In this document: one piece after another, positions 36,201 through 43,472 of the stretch
Layout: each line of letters starts with the position of its first letter
Position numbering within the stretch: the first letter of the stretch is position 1
From: Haloarcula japonica DSM 6131
GTDB taxonomy: Archaea; Halobacteriota; Halobacteria; Halobacteriales; Haloarculaceae
Direction of reading: 5' to 3'
Length of the DNA: 64,000 nt
NCBI RefSeq assembly: GCF_000336635.1
Contig: NZ_AOLY01000037.1
Coordinates: 377,199-441,198, forward strand
The notes under the pieces: model-generated
Database searches by the model: none
What the model saw: only the letters and a program-made list of their open reading frames with translations
Told to the model about the DNA's origin: nothing
Position numbers and translations under genes: made by a program

Positions 36201-37842
36201 ACTCCAGCGAGGTGACGAGCTCCTCGCGGATGTAGTCGAGCGGCGGGTTCGTCACTTGGGCGAACAGCTGCTTGAAGTAGGTGAACAGCGGGCGGTTGAA
36301 CTGCGAAAGCACCGACAGCGGCGTGTCGTCGCCCATGGAGCCGACGGGGTCTTTCCCCTTCTCGGCCATCGGCTCGATGAGGTGGTCGACCTCGTCGTAC
36401 GTGTAGCCGTACATGGCCTGATGGCTCCGCAGCGCATCCGAGGGGTCCCGTGGCGCGTTGTCCTCGCGGTCGGCGACCTCATCGATGTCGACCTGTTCCT
36501 CGTCGACCCACTCGCCGTACTTGTCGTCGGTGATATCACCGAACACTTCCTCGTCGGGAATGACGCGTCCCTCTTCGGGGTCTGCGAGGAAGCACTGTCC
36601 GGGTTGGAGGCGGCCGCGCTCCTTGATTTCGCTTGCGTCGTGTTCCAGCGCACCGGCTTCCGAGGACATCACGAGCGTGTTGTCTTCGAGGATGTCGTAC
36701 CGACACGGGCGGAGGCCGTTCCGGTCCAGCACGGCTCCGATGCGGTCGCCGTCCGTCGCCGCGACGAGCGCCGGGCCGTCCCAGGGTTCGACCAGCGAGG
36801 CGTGGTAGTCGTAGAAGTCGCGCCGGTCGCCGGTTACGTCGTTCATCTCGCCGCGCCAGGCTTCGGGAATGAGCATCCGGAGCGCGTGGGGCAGGTCGCG
36901 ACCGCCCTGCAGCAGGAGTTCGAGCGCGTTGTCGACGCTCGCGGTGTCAGATTGCTCGGGGTCGTCGATGATAGGCTTGATCTTCTCTAAGTCGCCCTCG
37001 AACTCGTCGCTCTGGATGTCGGTCTCCCGAGCGCGCATCCAGTTGATATTGCCCTGAATCGTGTTGAACTCGCCGTTGTGGATGACACGACGATACGGAT
37101 GGGCGAGGTGCCACGCGCCCAGCGTGTTCGTCGAGAAGCGGGCGTGAACCATCGCAAACGTCGACTGCATCCGCTCGTCTTCGAGGTCCGGATAGTAGTC
37201 TTCGAGCTGTTCGGCCTTGAGCAGGCCCTTGTACACTACCACGTCGGTTGCGAGCGAGACGACGTAGAAGCGCTCGTGACCGGCCGGTTTTTCCTCTTCA
37301 ACCGTGTTTTCGAGCGACCGGCGGCCGATATAGAGCTGGTTCTCGAAGGCATCGCCGGTCTTGCCCGTCGCGGAGGTGACGAAAAACTGGACGATGTCGG
37401 GCTCGGATTCGAGCGCCGTCGCACCGAGGTCGCTGTTGTCAGTTGGAACATCGCGCCAGTCGAGGACGTCCAGCCCTTCCGCGGCGAGTTCCGTCTCGAC
37501 GAGGTCTTTCAGACTCTCGGCGATCTCGTCGTCATCCTTCGGGAGAAAGAGCGTGCCGACGGCGTACTCGCCAGCGGGTGGCAGGTCGGCGTCGACTTCG
37601 GCAGCGAAAAACTCGTGTGGAATCTGGAGCATGATGCCCGCTCCGTCGCCCGTATCTTGCTCGGCTCCCGTTGTCCCTCGATGTTCGAGGTTGTCGAGGA
37701 GTTCGAGTCCGTCCGATACAACCCAGTGATCGCTCTGGCCGTCGAGGTCCATGACGACCCCGACGCCACAGTTCGACCGTTCGTCCGTGGGATCTGCAAG
37801 CCCGGCGTCGCCTGCAGAGAGACCTGTCTGTCGCTCAACCAT
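33292..37842 (-). CDS. gltB: Glutamate synthase large subunit
   Basis: 1516 residues. The class II glutaminase domain has its catalytic Cys at residue 25 (RSNCGVGVVMD), so the first 24 residues would be a cleaved propeptide, as in other GltB enzymes. The central and FMN-barrel domains carry HISGHDGGTGASPKTS and GGMKTGRDVAVAALLGAEG, and the 3Fe-4S cluster cysteines lie in CVMARQCHENTCPVG. The C-terminal GXGXG beta-helix contains GGAIVVLGETGKNFAAGMSG. It makes glutamate from glutamine and 2-oxoglutarate. No gltD small subunit is adjacent, so a ferredoxin donor is possible. ATG 37842 fits the promoter; GTG 37866 lies over the TATA box. Confidence 0.96.
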   Translation of the reverse strand: MVERQTGLSAGDAGLADPTDERSNCGVGVVMDLDGQSDHWVVSDGLELLDNLEHRGTTGAEQDTGDGAGIMLQIPHEFFAAEVDADLPPAGEYAVGTLFLPKDDDEIAESLKDLVETELAAEGLDVLDWRDVPTDNSDLGATALESEPDIVQFFVTSATGKTGDAFENQLYIGRRSLENTVEEEKPAGHERFYVVSLATDVVVYKGLLKAEQLEDYYPDLEDERMQSTFAMVHARFSTNTLGAWHLAHPYRRVIHNGEFNTIQGNINWMRARETDIQSDEFEGDLEKIKPIIDDPEQSDTASVDNALELLLQGGRDLPHALRMLIPEAWRGEMNDVTGDRRDFYDYHASLVEPWDGPALVAATDGDRIGAVLDRNGLRPCRYDILEDNTLVMSSEAGALEHDASEIKERGRLQPGQCFLADPEEGRVIPDEEVFGDITDDKYGEWVDEEQVDIDEVADREDNAPRDPSDALRSHQAMYGYTYDEVDHLIEPMAEKGKDPVGSMGDDTPLSVLSQFNRPLFTYFKQLFAQVTNPPLDYIREELVTSLESRLGFQRNMLDESQDHARQLVLDSPILTDEETESIKDLDANGMSTKVLDITYEKDGDLRQAVEDVRAEADAAAKEHDILVLSDRTASEDRVPIPSLLAVGGIHHHLVRNGLRNHVGLVVESGDPRAVHHFATLIGYGAGAVNPYLAYQTIEDLVAGPDGADLADAIDAYITAVEDGLLKTMAKMGISTVESYQGAQIFEAVGLSSDFIAEYFEGTTCRTEGIGIEEIEDDLTQRHDVAWSEEEPEMPRQGEYEFRSNGIHHQWNPNTVGKIQQAVRMGDYDTYKEFAELVNDQNEELQTLRGLLEFDSDRESIPIEDVEPVDDIVERFETAAMSLGSLSPEMHENNAIAMNRLGANANTGEGGEPPERFDTEKECTTKQVASGRFGVTSDYLASADELQIKMAQGSKPGEGGHLPGKKVNEMIAHVRYATPGVGLISPPPLHDIYSIEDLKQLIHDLKASNPEADINVKLVSEDGIGTIAAGVAKANADVVHISGHDGGTGASPKTSIKNAGLPWELGVSEANQMLRATGLRSRIKVTTDGGMKTGRDVAVAALLGAEGYTFGTASMVTSGCVMARQCHENTCPVGIATQNENLRERFPGEPQHVINYMTFVAQELREIMAELGFETIDEMIGRPSVLQQRDDVSQPKAQKLDLSSVIAEPADNDGRYKQREQTHEVDEQLDWDLIDAAEDAIYSGDPVAIDTDISNVDRAVGATLSNRISREHASDGLADDTIRVDFDGTAGQSFGAFLAQGVTMELTGTANDYVGKGLSGGKLIVNTPDNAPFDPMENIVIGNVALYGATQGEAYVNGMAGERFAVRNSGVKGVVEGVGDHGCEYMTGGAIVVLGETGKNFAAGMSGGVAYVYDPDGEFAAKANTGMVSLAETLEGKDRQMITRLVENHAAYTGSDRAAELLEDWDAEVENFTKVMPDAYAEVIADRERDDVRNEPPAKAAPNAEAAEADFAASTDD

Positions 37843-37864
37843 GTGTTTCACGACTGGGGATGCC

Positions 37865-37894
37865 ACTATAAGAGGGTAATCCTAATGGTATTAG
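37865..37894 (-). promoter_or_regulatory. gltB promoter with perfect palindrome upstream of the TATA box
   Basis: On the minus strand, CTTATAGT (37872-37865) lies about 26 bases before ATG 37842. Ten bases upstream, CTAAT-ACC-ATTAG (37894-37882) is a perfect 5-3-5 palindrome. The position is that of an activator or competitor site next to the BRE, a likely point of nitrogen control. Confidence 0.45.
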
Positions 37895-37995
37895 TGTTGT
37901 TTAACCCCACATTAGGGAGTATATATTTATAACGATTGTTGAAACAGTATCGGAGTTTATAAATGCCGTCCGCAGGCTAGCGGTTCACACGCTGT

Positions 37996-38409
37996 TCAGC
38001 CGAGTACGGGTGCGGATGACTGCTCGATACCCGAAACGTAAGCCGTCATGTCAGTTGTAGTCAGCATTCCGACGACACCTTCCGTCTCATCAACGACAGG
38101 GAGGTGGTGGACACTGTGGTCCAGCATCAGGCTTGCGGCCGCCTCGACGGGATCGTTTGCCGTTACTGTAACCGGCTCCGTCGTCATGAAGTCAGACACG
38201 TCTAGCGCCGTCGTGTCGCCACCTTCTGCGGCGATTTCGACGAAGTCCGTGGAGGTTAGAATCCCCAACAACTCTCCGTCAGCGTCGACGACAACAACGG
38301 AGCTGATGTTCTCGTCGAGCATCCGCTTGGCGACCGCTTTCGCGTTCGCGTCAGCGGCAGCAGTGGTGACAGGCGATGACATAATTCGTCCGACAAACAC
38401 GTCGTCCAT
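37996..38409 (-). CDS. CBS-domain pair protein
   Basis: 137 residues consisting of two CBS domains and nothing else. Each has the conserved start and end: RIMSSPVTTAAADANAKAVA with VVVDADGELLGILTSTDF, then DFMTTEPVTVTANDPVEAAA with PVVDETEGVVGMLTTTDM. Such pairs bind adenine nucleotides or SAM and regulate partners. A TATA-like GGTTATAT on the minus strand (about 38443-38436) lies about 27 bases before ATG 38409, which is therefore preferred over an in-frame start at 38424. It lies upstream of gltB in the same direction but has its own promoter. Confidence 0.9.
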   Translation of the reverse strand: MDDVFVGRIMSSPVTTAAADANAKAVAKRMLDENISSVVVVDADGELLGILTSTDFVEIAAEGGDTTALDVSDFMTTEPVTVTANDPVEAAASLMLDHSVHHLPVVDETEGVVGMLTTTDMTAYVSGIEQSSAPVLG

Positions 38410-38689
38410 GACAGGCGATAACATAGGACAGGATATAACCGTGTTGGTTCCGGATATCTACCGATTGCTGCGACAGAAGAATATATAAGGTCTTAATATT
38501 ATTCGCTCGCTGCGACGTATTCAACCGCTCAATTAGTCGCCCGTTATCTCCCAACAGCGCACCCCGACTAATCAAGCAACCAGGGCTATCGGCCCACCGC
38601 TGATCATCCAGAATGTCCGGTACATCCCGGTTCCCACGACGGTATCTGTTCGCCGTTTGGCGTTTGTATGACCCTAGTCTGACGGCGAT
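38410..38689. other. Intergenic region between the CBS gene and the leader candidate
   Basis: Holds the CBS-gene promoter (minus strand) and a very A/T-rich block AAGAATATATAAGGTCTTAATATTATTC near 38476-38503 that could host a second, plus-strand promoter. No open frame has coding character. No repeats seen. Confidence 0.4.
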
Positions 38690-38791
38690 TTATATACATA
38701 GGGACAGCAGTGGTTATCGGGGGCACGGAGGAAAATGTCACACGCTCCCCGACCCCATCCTTCCTTCATACTGCTAGCTGTCCCTTCGTGA
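38690..38791 (+). ncRNA. Candidate structured leader or small RNA with possible 18-codon peptide
   Basis: After a TATA-like TTATATACATA (38690-38700), GGGACAG (38701-38707) pairs with CTGTCCC (38778-38784) and CAGT (38708-38711) with ACTG (38770-38773). TCGGGG (38717-38722) pairs with CCCCGA (38747-38752). A competing helix joins GGAGGAA (38727-38733) to TTCCTTC (38761-38767). The same GGAGG could serve as a ribosome site for an 18-codon frame from ATG 38735 to TGA 38789-38791 (MSHAPRPHPSFILLAVPS). The normal TATA spacing would start RNA near 38718, inside the outer stem, which weakens the outer-helix idea. Confidence 0.35.
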
Positions 38792-38896
38792 AGAGACGTG
38801 CCACCCGTAGGTGACAGTGCGTTGCACCGGATCACAGCCGACAGTATCGGTTGGCCGGCAGTTATCTATGCAAGCCCTTCGTACATGAATTAAACC

Positions 38897-39880
38897 ATGT
38901 CTAATCATGGCCCCAGCGTCGCTATCGCCTGTCAGGGCGGCGGCAGCCACAGCGCGTTTACCGCCGGTGCGCTGCAACGACTCCTGCCAGCGGTCGACGG
39001 CGAGTCCAATCTCGTGGGGTTAAGTGGTACCTCCGGGGGCGCTCTCTGTGCTGTCACGGCCTGGTATGGCCTGCTCAGTGAGGGCCCCGACTATGCCGGA
39101 CAACTGCTGGAAGATATCTGGTGTGATGTCGCCGCGACGACGCCGCCCTCGTTCCTGCTGAACGAGTCGCTCGTATGGCGCAAACGACTGCAGAATCTCA
39201 TGGTTCCCACGACCGACGTCTCCCCCTACGCGACGCCGGGTCGGCCGGGCCAGCGCTGGTACCTGTCGCTGCTTGACCGCCACATCGACTTCGACGAGTT
39301 CGATGCCCTAGCCGACGAGGCACCGCCGCACGTGACCGTCGGCACGGTCAACGTCAACAGCGGCGTGTTCGAGACGTTCACCGACGCTGCCATCACGCCG
39401 AAGGCGGTGCTGGCCTCGGCCGCGTTCCCGCTGCTGTACAAGGCCGTCGAACTGAACGGTCACTGGCACTGGGACGGTCTGTTCTCGCAGAACCCGCCTA
39501 TTCGGGAGTTCCTGACCAGCGGCCGACCGAAGCCCGACGAGATCTGGGTCATCCAGATCGAGCCACAGACCCGTGATGACCGGCCCACCTCGCTGGCGGA
39601 GATCACTGACCGCCGGCAAGAACTGTCCGGCAACATCTCGCTGAACCAGGAGCTGTTCTTCGTCCGGAAAGTCAACGACTGGGTCGAAAAGGGGTATCTC
39701 CCGGACGGTTTCAAACACGTGGAGATCCGGCGACTCACACTCGATAAGAAGCTGACAGCAGCCTCGAAACGCGACCGCGACCCCCGGTTCATCGAGGATC
39801 TCATGGAAACGGGCCGCACCGAAGCCGATGAGTTTCTGAATCGGGTGCCGAAGGACGTAGCCGAACCGCCTTGTCAGTAG
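38897..39880 (+). CDS. Patatin-like phospholipase family protein
   Basis: 327 residues. The Ser-Asp dyad hydrolase fold is clear: oxyanion loop CQGGGSHSAFTAG (about 12-24), nucleophile Ser46 in GLSGTSGGAL, and Asp193 in HWHWDGLFSQNPPI, where the usual D-G-G reads D-G-L. No signal peptide. It would cleave acyl chains from lipids or related esters; archaeal lipids are ether-linked, so the natural substrate is uncertain. Start ATG 38897. The last bases overlap the proS 3' end tail to tail. Confidence 0.88.
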   Translation: MSNHGPSVAIACQGGGSHSAFTAGALQRLLPAVDGESNLVGLSGTSGGALCAVTAWYGLLSEGPDYAGQLLEDIWCDVAATTPPSFLLNESLVWRKRLQNLMVPTTDVSPYATPGRPGQRWYLSLLDRHIDFDEFDALADEAPPHVTVGTVNVNSGVFETFTDAAITPKAVLASAAFPLLYKAVELNGHWHWDGLFSQNPPIREFLTSGRPKPDEIWVIQIEPQTRDDRPTSLAEITDRRQELSGNISLNQELFFVRKVNDWVEKGYLPDGFKHVEIRRLTLDKKLTAASKRDRDPRFIEDLMETGRTEADEFLNRVPKDVAEPPCQ

Positions 39881-41328
39881 CTCTTCGCGAAGTACGCCGT
39901 CTCCTCAGCGTCCTCACCGCAGATGGCGCAGTCGTCGTGGATCGGCTCCTCGTCGCGGTCGAGCGGGACCATGACGATTTCAGCCGCGATAGCGTCCTTG
40001 ATCGGCTCCTCGCAGTCCGCGTCGCCACACCAGCCACACTTCACGTACCCGCCGTGCTGGCCGATGGTGCCCAGGATCTCCTCGCGGGACTCGGCCTCTC
40101 GGATTTCGCCCTCCAGCGTCTCCTCGGCGTCGGCGTACAGCTTGGCGTGGACGGTATCGAGGTGCTCCTCGACTGTCTCGGCGATGCCCTCGCGGTCGAC
40201 GGTCGCGTCCTCGCCGTCGGGCCGGTGGACAAACGTGGCCTCGCCGTCCTCGACCTCGTGGGGACCGATTTCGATCCGGAGGGGAACGCCGTTGAGTTCG
40301 TGTTCGTTGTACTTGAAGCCGGGATTGCGGTGTTCACGGTCGTCGAGTTCGACGCGGATGCCGGCCTCGTCCAGTTCGGCGGCGAGGTCGGCGGCGTAGT
40401 CGACGACCTCATCCTTGTTGTCCTCCTGCCAGATGGGGACGACGACGACCTGATCGGGCGCGAGCGCGGGCGGAAGCACAAGCCCTTGGTCGTCGGAGTG
40501 GGTCATGATGAGCGCCCCCATCGCGCGCCAAGACAGCCCCCACGACGTGGTGTGGGCGGTGTTCTCTTCCTCGTCGGCGTCGGCGTAGGTGATATCGAAC
40601 GCTTCGCCGAAGGAGGTCCCGAGGTAGTGGGAGGTAGCGGCCTGCACGGTCTTGCCGTCGGGCATCAGCGTCTCGATGGTCGTCGTCGTGTGTGCGCCAG
40701 GGAACTTATCGTGGGGTGGCTTGCGTCCCTTCAGCGGCGGCATCGCCATGACCTCCTCGTAGAGGCGAGCGTACTGGTCGAGACGCGTCATCGTCTCCTC
40801 CCACGCGCCCTCCTCGTCGGCATGAGCGGTGTGGCCCTCCTGCCAGAGGAACTCCTTGGTGCGGAAGAACGGCTTCGTCTCGGTGGCCTCCCACCGGACG
40901 ACCGAACACCACTGGTTCAGTCGCATCGGGAGGTCCCGGTGCGAGCGGGTCCACTGCGCCATGAATGGCGCGATAATGGACTCGCTGGTGGGCCGGACGG
41001 CGAGGCGCTCTTCGAGTTCGTCGTGGCCGCCGTGAGTTACCCACGCCACCTCGGGGTCGAACCCTTCGACGACGTCTTTCTCCTTCTCCAGATAGCTCTC
41101 GGGGATGAACAGCGGGAAGTAGGCGTTCTGGACGCCGGTGTCCTTGAACCAGCCGTCGAGGTTGTTCTGAATGCGCTCCCAGATGGCATAGCCACGTGGG
41201 CGCGTGACGATGAACCCGCCCATGGGGGCGTAGTCCGCGAGGCCGGCCTTCTGGACGACCTCGGCGTACCACTCGCCGGGTGAATGCTCCTTGCTCTCGG
41301 TGATGCCGAGTTCCTGCTCGCCACTCAT
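39874..41328 (-). CDS. proS: Prolyl-tRNA synthetase, archaeal/eukaryotic type
   Basis: 484 residues, class II synthetase. Seen: motif 2 region VVRWEATETKPFFRTKEFLW, the TXE-like RPTSESIIAPF, motif 3 region with GLVLPPALAPDQVVVVPIW at the entry to the anticodon-binding domain, and the C-terminal zinc-binding domain with CGWCGDADCEEP and CAICGEDAEETAYFAKSY. The bacterial editing insert is absent, as expected for this type. ATG 41328 starts MSGEQELGITESKEHSPGEW; the in-frame extension to 41388 is not conserved-looking. Ends with the usual C-terminal Tyr. Confidence 0.96.
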   Translation of the reverse strand: MSGEQELGITESKEHSPGEWYAEVVQKAGLADYAPMGGFIVTRPRGYAIWERIQNNLDGWFKDTGVQNAYFPLFIPESYLEKEKDVVEGFDPEVAWVTHGGHDELEERLAVRPTSESIIAPFMAQWTRSHRDLPMRLNQWCSVVRWEATETKPFFRTKEFLWQEGHTAHADEEGAWEETMTRLDQYARLYEEVMAMPPLKGRKPPHDKFPGAHTTTTIETLMPDGKTVQAATSHYLGTSFGEAFDITYADADEEENTAHTTSWGLSWRAMGALIMTHSDDQGLVLPPALAPDQVVVVPIWQEDNKDEVVDYAADLAAELDEAGIRVELDDREHRNPGFKYNEHELNGVPLRIEIGPHEVEDGEATFVHRPDGEDATVDREGIAETVEEHLDTVHAKLYADAEETLEGEIREAESREEILGTIGQHGGYVKCGWCGDADCEEPIKDAIAAEIVMVPLDRDEEPIHDDCAICGEDAEETAYFAKSY

Positions 41329-41450
41329 TAGGTGTGTCGTGGCCCACGGCGCTAATAAACTCCCCGAAGGGTAGTGAGCCGCTGGCACGCCGACCAGACC
41401 GGTCGTGTGTCCAGTTCCACGTCCTCAGGGCCATTATAGCGAGGACAGTC

Positions 41451-42236
41451 TCAAGCCCGCGGCGCTCGAATCGTGAGTTCGTCGCCGGGCTCCGGAGTAC
41501 CGAAGGCCGACGCCGCGGACCCGCCTCGCAAGAACAGCTCCTGATAGGGGTCTCCACCGCCAGCCGACCCCGGAACGATGGCGAGGGCACCCTCGGGAAC
41601 GTTCGACACAGCATCTCTGACAAGGACCTCACGGGACTCGTCGTTGAGTTCGACAGTGACCGTCCCCGCCGCTGATTCGAACTCCGAGGACCGAATCGAG
41701 GTCTTGACGTTCCCGTAGCCATCGACGTGACAGACGACGGACCCAGGCGGGGCCGGCACGTCGTCGAGTGACCGCTCCGGCCCGAGCGACGAGCGATTCC
41801 CGTTCGCGATTTCGGCGACACGGCGCGGGAACACGTCCCGCGACCGGAACTGGCCGGTGTCGGCCGGCAGTTCGATCTCACGGAACGTCGTGGCGTGGTC
41901 GGCGATAAACGAGAGGTTGTAGCCGGCGTCAACGCCGACGACGGGGACGCCGTTGTCCAGCTTGAGATAGCAGAGCGCCCCGCCAGTATCGGCCCGTTCC
42001 GGCGTCGATTCCGTGGTTCGTGGCGCGGTGTTCGAGTAAATCAGCAGGTCGTCGAACGACGGATTGTGGATGCCGAGCTGCGCGATCCAGAACCCCGTGG
42101 CGACCGTTGAGAACGGCTTGACCTCGGTCGATTGGACGGTCATCGTCGGGTCAGCGGCAGTGAGACGGTGGACGACCTCTGAAAAGGCCGGATCGGCCGG
42201 GCCGTAATCCGCGATGAGATGAACGAACGTGCTCAT
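41451..42236 (-). CDS. SAM hydroxide adenosyltransferase (SAM hydrolase, DUF62 family)
   Basis: 261 residues. The N-terminal domain opens with HLIADYGPADPAF, matching the family's Asp-(Tyr/Phe)-Gly-x-x-Asp start, and has VVGVDAGYNLSFIADH and FRSRDVFPRRVAEIANG. The C-terminal beta domain has HVDGYGNVKTSI and FLRGGSAASAFG. Family enzymes use water to split S-adenosylmethionine into adenosine and methionine; the related fluorinase and chlorinase use halide. The hydroxide branch is the likely assignment from overall pattern. Starts at ATG 42236; 122 bases from proS in the same direction. Confidence 0.87.
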   Translation of the reverse strand: MSTFVHLIADYGPADPAFSEVVHRLTAADPTMTVQSTEVKPFSTVATGFWIAQLGIHNPSFDDLLIYSNTAPRTTESTPERADTGGALCYLKLDNGVPVVGVDAGYNLSFIADHATTFREIELPADTGQFRSRDVFPRRVAEIANGNRSSLGPERSLDDVPAPPGSVVCHVDGYGNVKTSIRSSEFESAAGTVTVELNDESREVLVRDAVSNVPEGALAIVPGSAGGGDPYQELFLRGGSAASAFGTPEPGDELTIRAPRA

Positions 42237-42332
42237 GTGAGGCTCCGGTCGTTACCACGTCGGTACGCCTGTATAATCTTGTGCCTTGGTACCAGACATG
42301 AGGTTATCGAGCGTCCCTGACGACGCCGACAC

Positions 42333-43055
42333 TCAGGCCCCGATAGTCGTCAATGAGGCGATAGAGTCGGCGACACGGCGTTCCATCCCCGTCCCGGTGA
42401 ACCCCGGTGCGGGGTCGACACCCTGCGCGTAGAATCCCTCCTCGCTCTCGACGAACTCGACACAGAGTGCGCGCGCACCGAAGCGGTCCAGTAACTCCCG
42501 GACGCGAGCCGCGAGCGTCACCTCGACGGTCTCCTCGCTGATGACGTGGTCCAGCCCGGACACTTCCGACCGGACCTGAATCGCTCGCAAATGGGTTTCA
42601 CGGCCGTCGTTGACGGCGAAGTACTTGTACTCCACCGGCTCCTCCCGAACCCGGGCCTGGTAGAAATCGCCCTCGTCACTGTTCGCCGGCATACCGTCCC
42701 AAGAGTAGCGAGTCCGGGCGATGTAGTCTTGATCTGGCTTTTCGAACCAGACGGCCGGGACCTGACAGCCGACGTGCTCCAGCCCATGAAGGGCGACGAG
42801 TCGGCAGGACAGCGCCGTCGTCGGCAGGAATCCGTTCCACGTCTCGATACCAGCCCTGTCAGCGTATCTGAGAGCGCTGAACGACTCGGGCCGGAGCGTT
42901 GTGTTGACGAGTGCGGCCAGATCATCGATATCGGCTTTGGCTACCGGGTTTCCAGGCCGGAGGAACTGGACGTCAAACCCCCGGGCGGAGAGCCGCTCTG
43001 CGACGGCACCGAACACCGGATGTTCAGGCTCGCAGATGAAGCCGATGCAGTCCAT
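42333..43055 (-). CDS. RimK/ATP-grasp-like protein, function unknown
   Basis: 240 residues. The N-terminal part (MDCIGFICEPEHPVFGAVA) resembles the pre-ATP-grasp domain. The C-terminal part has EYKYFAVNDGRETHLRAI and GARALCVEFVESEEGFYAQG followed by VDPAPGF, which parallels the ATP-grasp metal loop D-V-N-P-x-P-G-F, with the Asn replaced by Asp. The full-length ATP-grasp fold would be short here, so it could be a truncated or non-catalytic relative. ATG 43055 is chosen over 43094. It is divergent from the small membrane protein gene at 43137. Confidence 0.7.
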   Translation of the reverse strand: MDCIGFICEPEHPVFGAVAERLSARGFDVQFLRPGNPVAKADIDDLAALVNTTLRPESFSALRYADRAGIETWNGFLPTTALSCRLVALHGLEHVGCQVPAVWFEKPDQDYIARTRYSWDGMPANSDEGDFYQARVREEPVEYKYFAVNDGRETHLRAIQVRSEVSGLDHVISEETVEVTLAARVRELLDRFGARALCVEFVESEEGFYAQGVDPAPGFTGTGMERRVADSIASLTTIGA

Positions 43056-43136
43056 ACCGCCACGTCTCAGCGGTCCGATAAAAAAGTCGCGCAAAACCGA
43101 ACGACTGAGGCACCGTGGTTCCGAAGTGAGCGCCTA

Positions 43137-43472
43137 ATGAAACCGCTCAGTATTGGGGGCCACCTCGGCGCTGGGAGCGTGGACATCGTCGCCGTCGTTG
43201 TCCTCTCCGCCGTGGCCGGGGCTGTCCTGTGTGGACTCGCCCTCGCTGCGTACCGACAGCGCGGGACGCGCGCGTATCTGCTGATTGCGCTAGCGCTCTC
43301 CGCGCTGTTCGCCCGGCCACTGATTGCGTTGTTGTCGGGGTTTTCAGTGGTTTCAGCACCGACCCACCATTTCCTCGAACACGCGCTCGATACCCTCTTT
43401 GTCGTCCTCGTCCTCGGCGCAGTGTACTACGCCCGGACAGTCGAGAAACGCCTCGACGAGGAGGGGCAATGA
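43137..43472 (+). CDS. Small membrane protein paired with a wHTH regulator
   Basis: 111 residues with three hydrophobic helices (about 15-41, 46-68, 80-100), a His-His pair between helices 2 and 3, and a basic-acidic tail ARTVEKRLDEEGQ. No known family motif. Its stop overlaps the ATG of the next gene (ATGA at 43469-43472), so the two are translationally coupled. Such coupled membrane-protein/wHTH pairs recur in haloarchaea and suggest a membrane sensor feeding a DNA-binding protein, but this is inference. Start ATG 43137; the longer frame upstream is a shadow of the gene on the other strand. Confidence 0.72.
   Translation: MKPLSIGGHLGAGSVDIVAVVVLSAVAGAVLCGLALAAYRQRGTRAYLLIALALSALFARPLIALLSGFSVVSAPTHHFLEHALDTLFVVLVLGAVYYARTVEKRLDEEGQ

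Noticed and set aside
33703-36990. Two long plus-strand open frames (629 and 391 codons) opposite gltB
   Set aside because: Antisense shadows; the gltB reading has catalytic Cys, FMN and Fe-S motifs over the whole length.
38701-38784. tRNA-like element with a 7-base acceptor-like helix
   Set aside because: No T-loop GGTTCGAAT, no D-arm and no anticodon arm in register; kept only as a structured RNA candidate.
38701-38784. Miniature transposable element with terminal inverted repeats
   Set aside because: The ends pair but no target-site duplication flanks them and no second copy is visible in the window.
39871-41283. 470-codon plus-strand frame opposite proS
   Set aside because: No synthetase or other motif, repetitive Arg/Val/Gly/Leu composition, fully covered by proS on the other strand.
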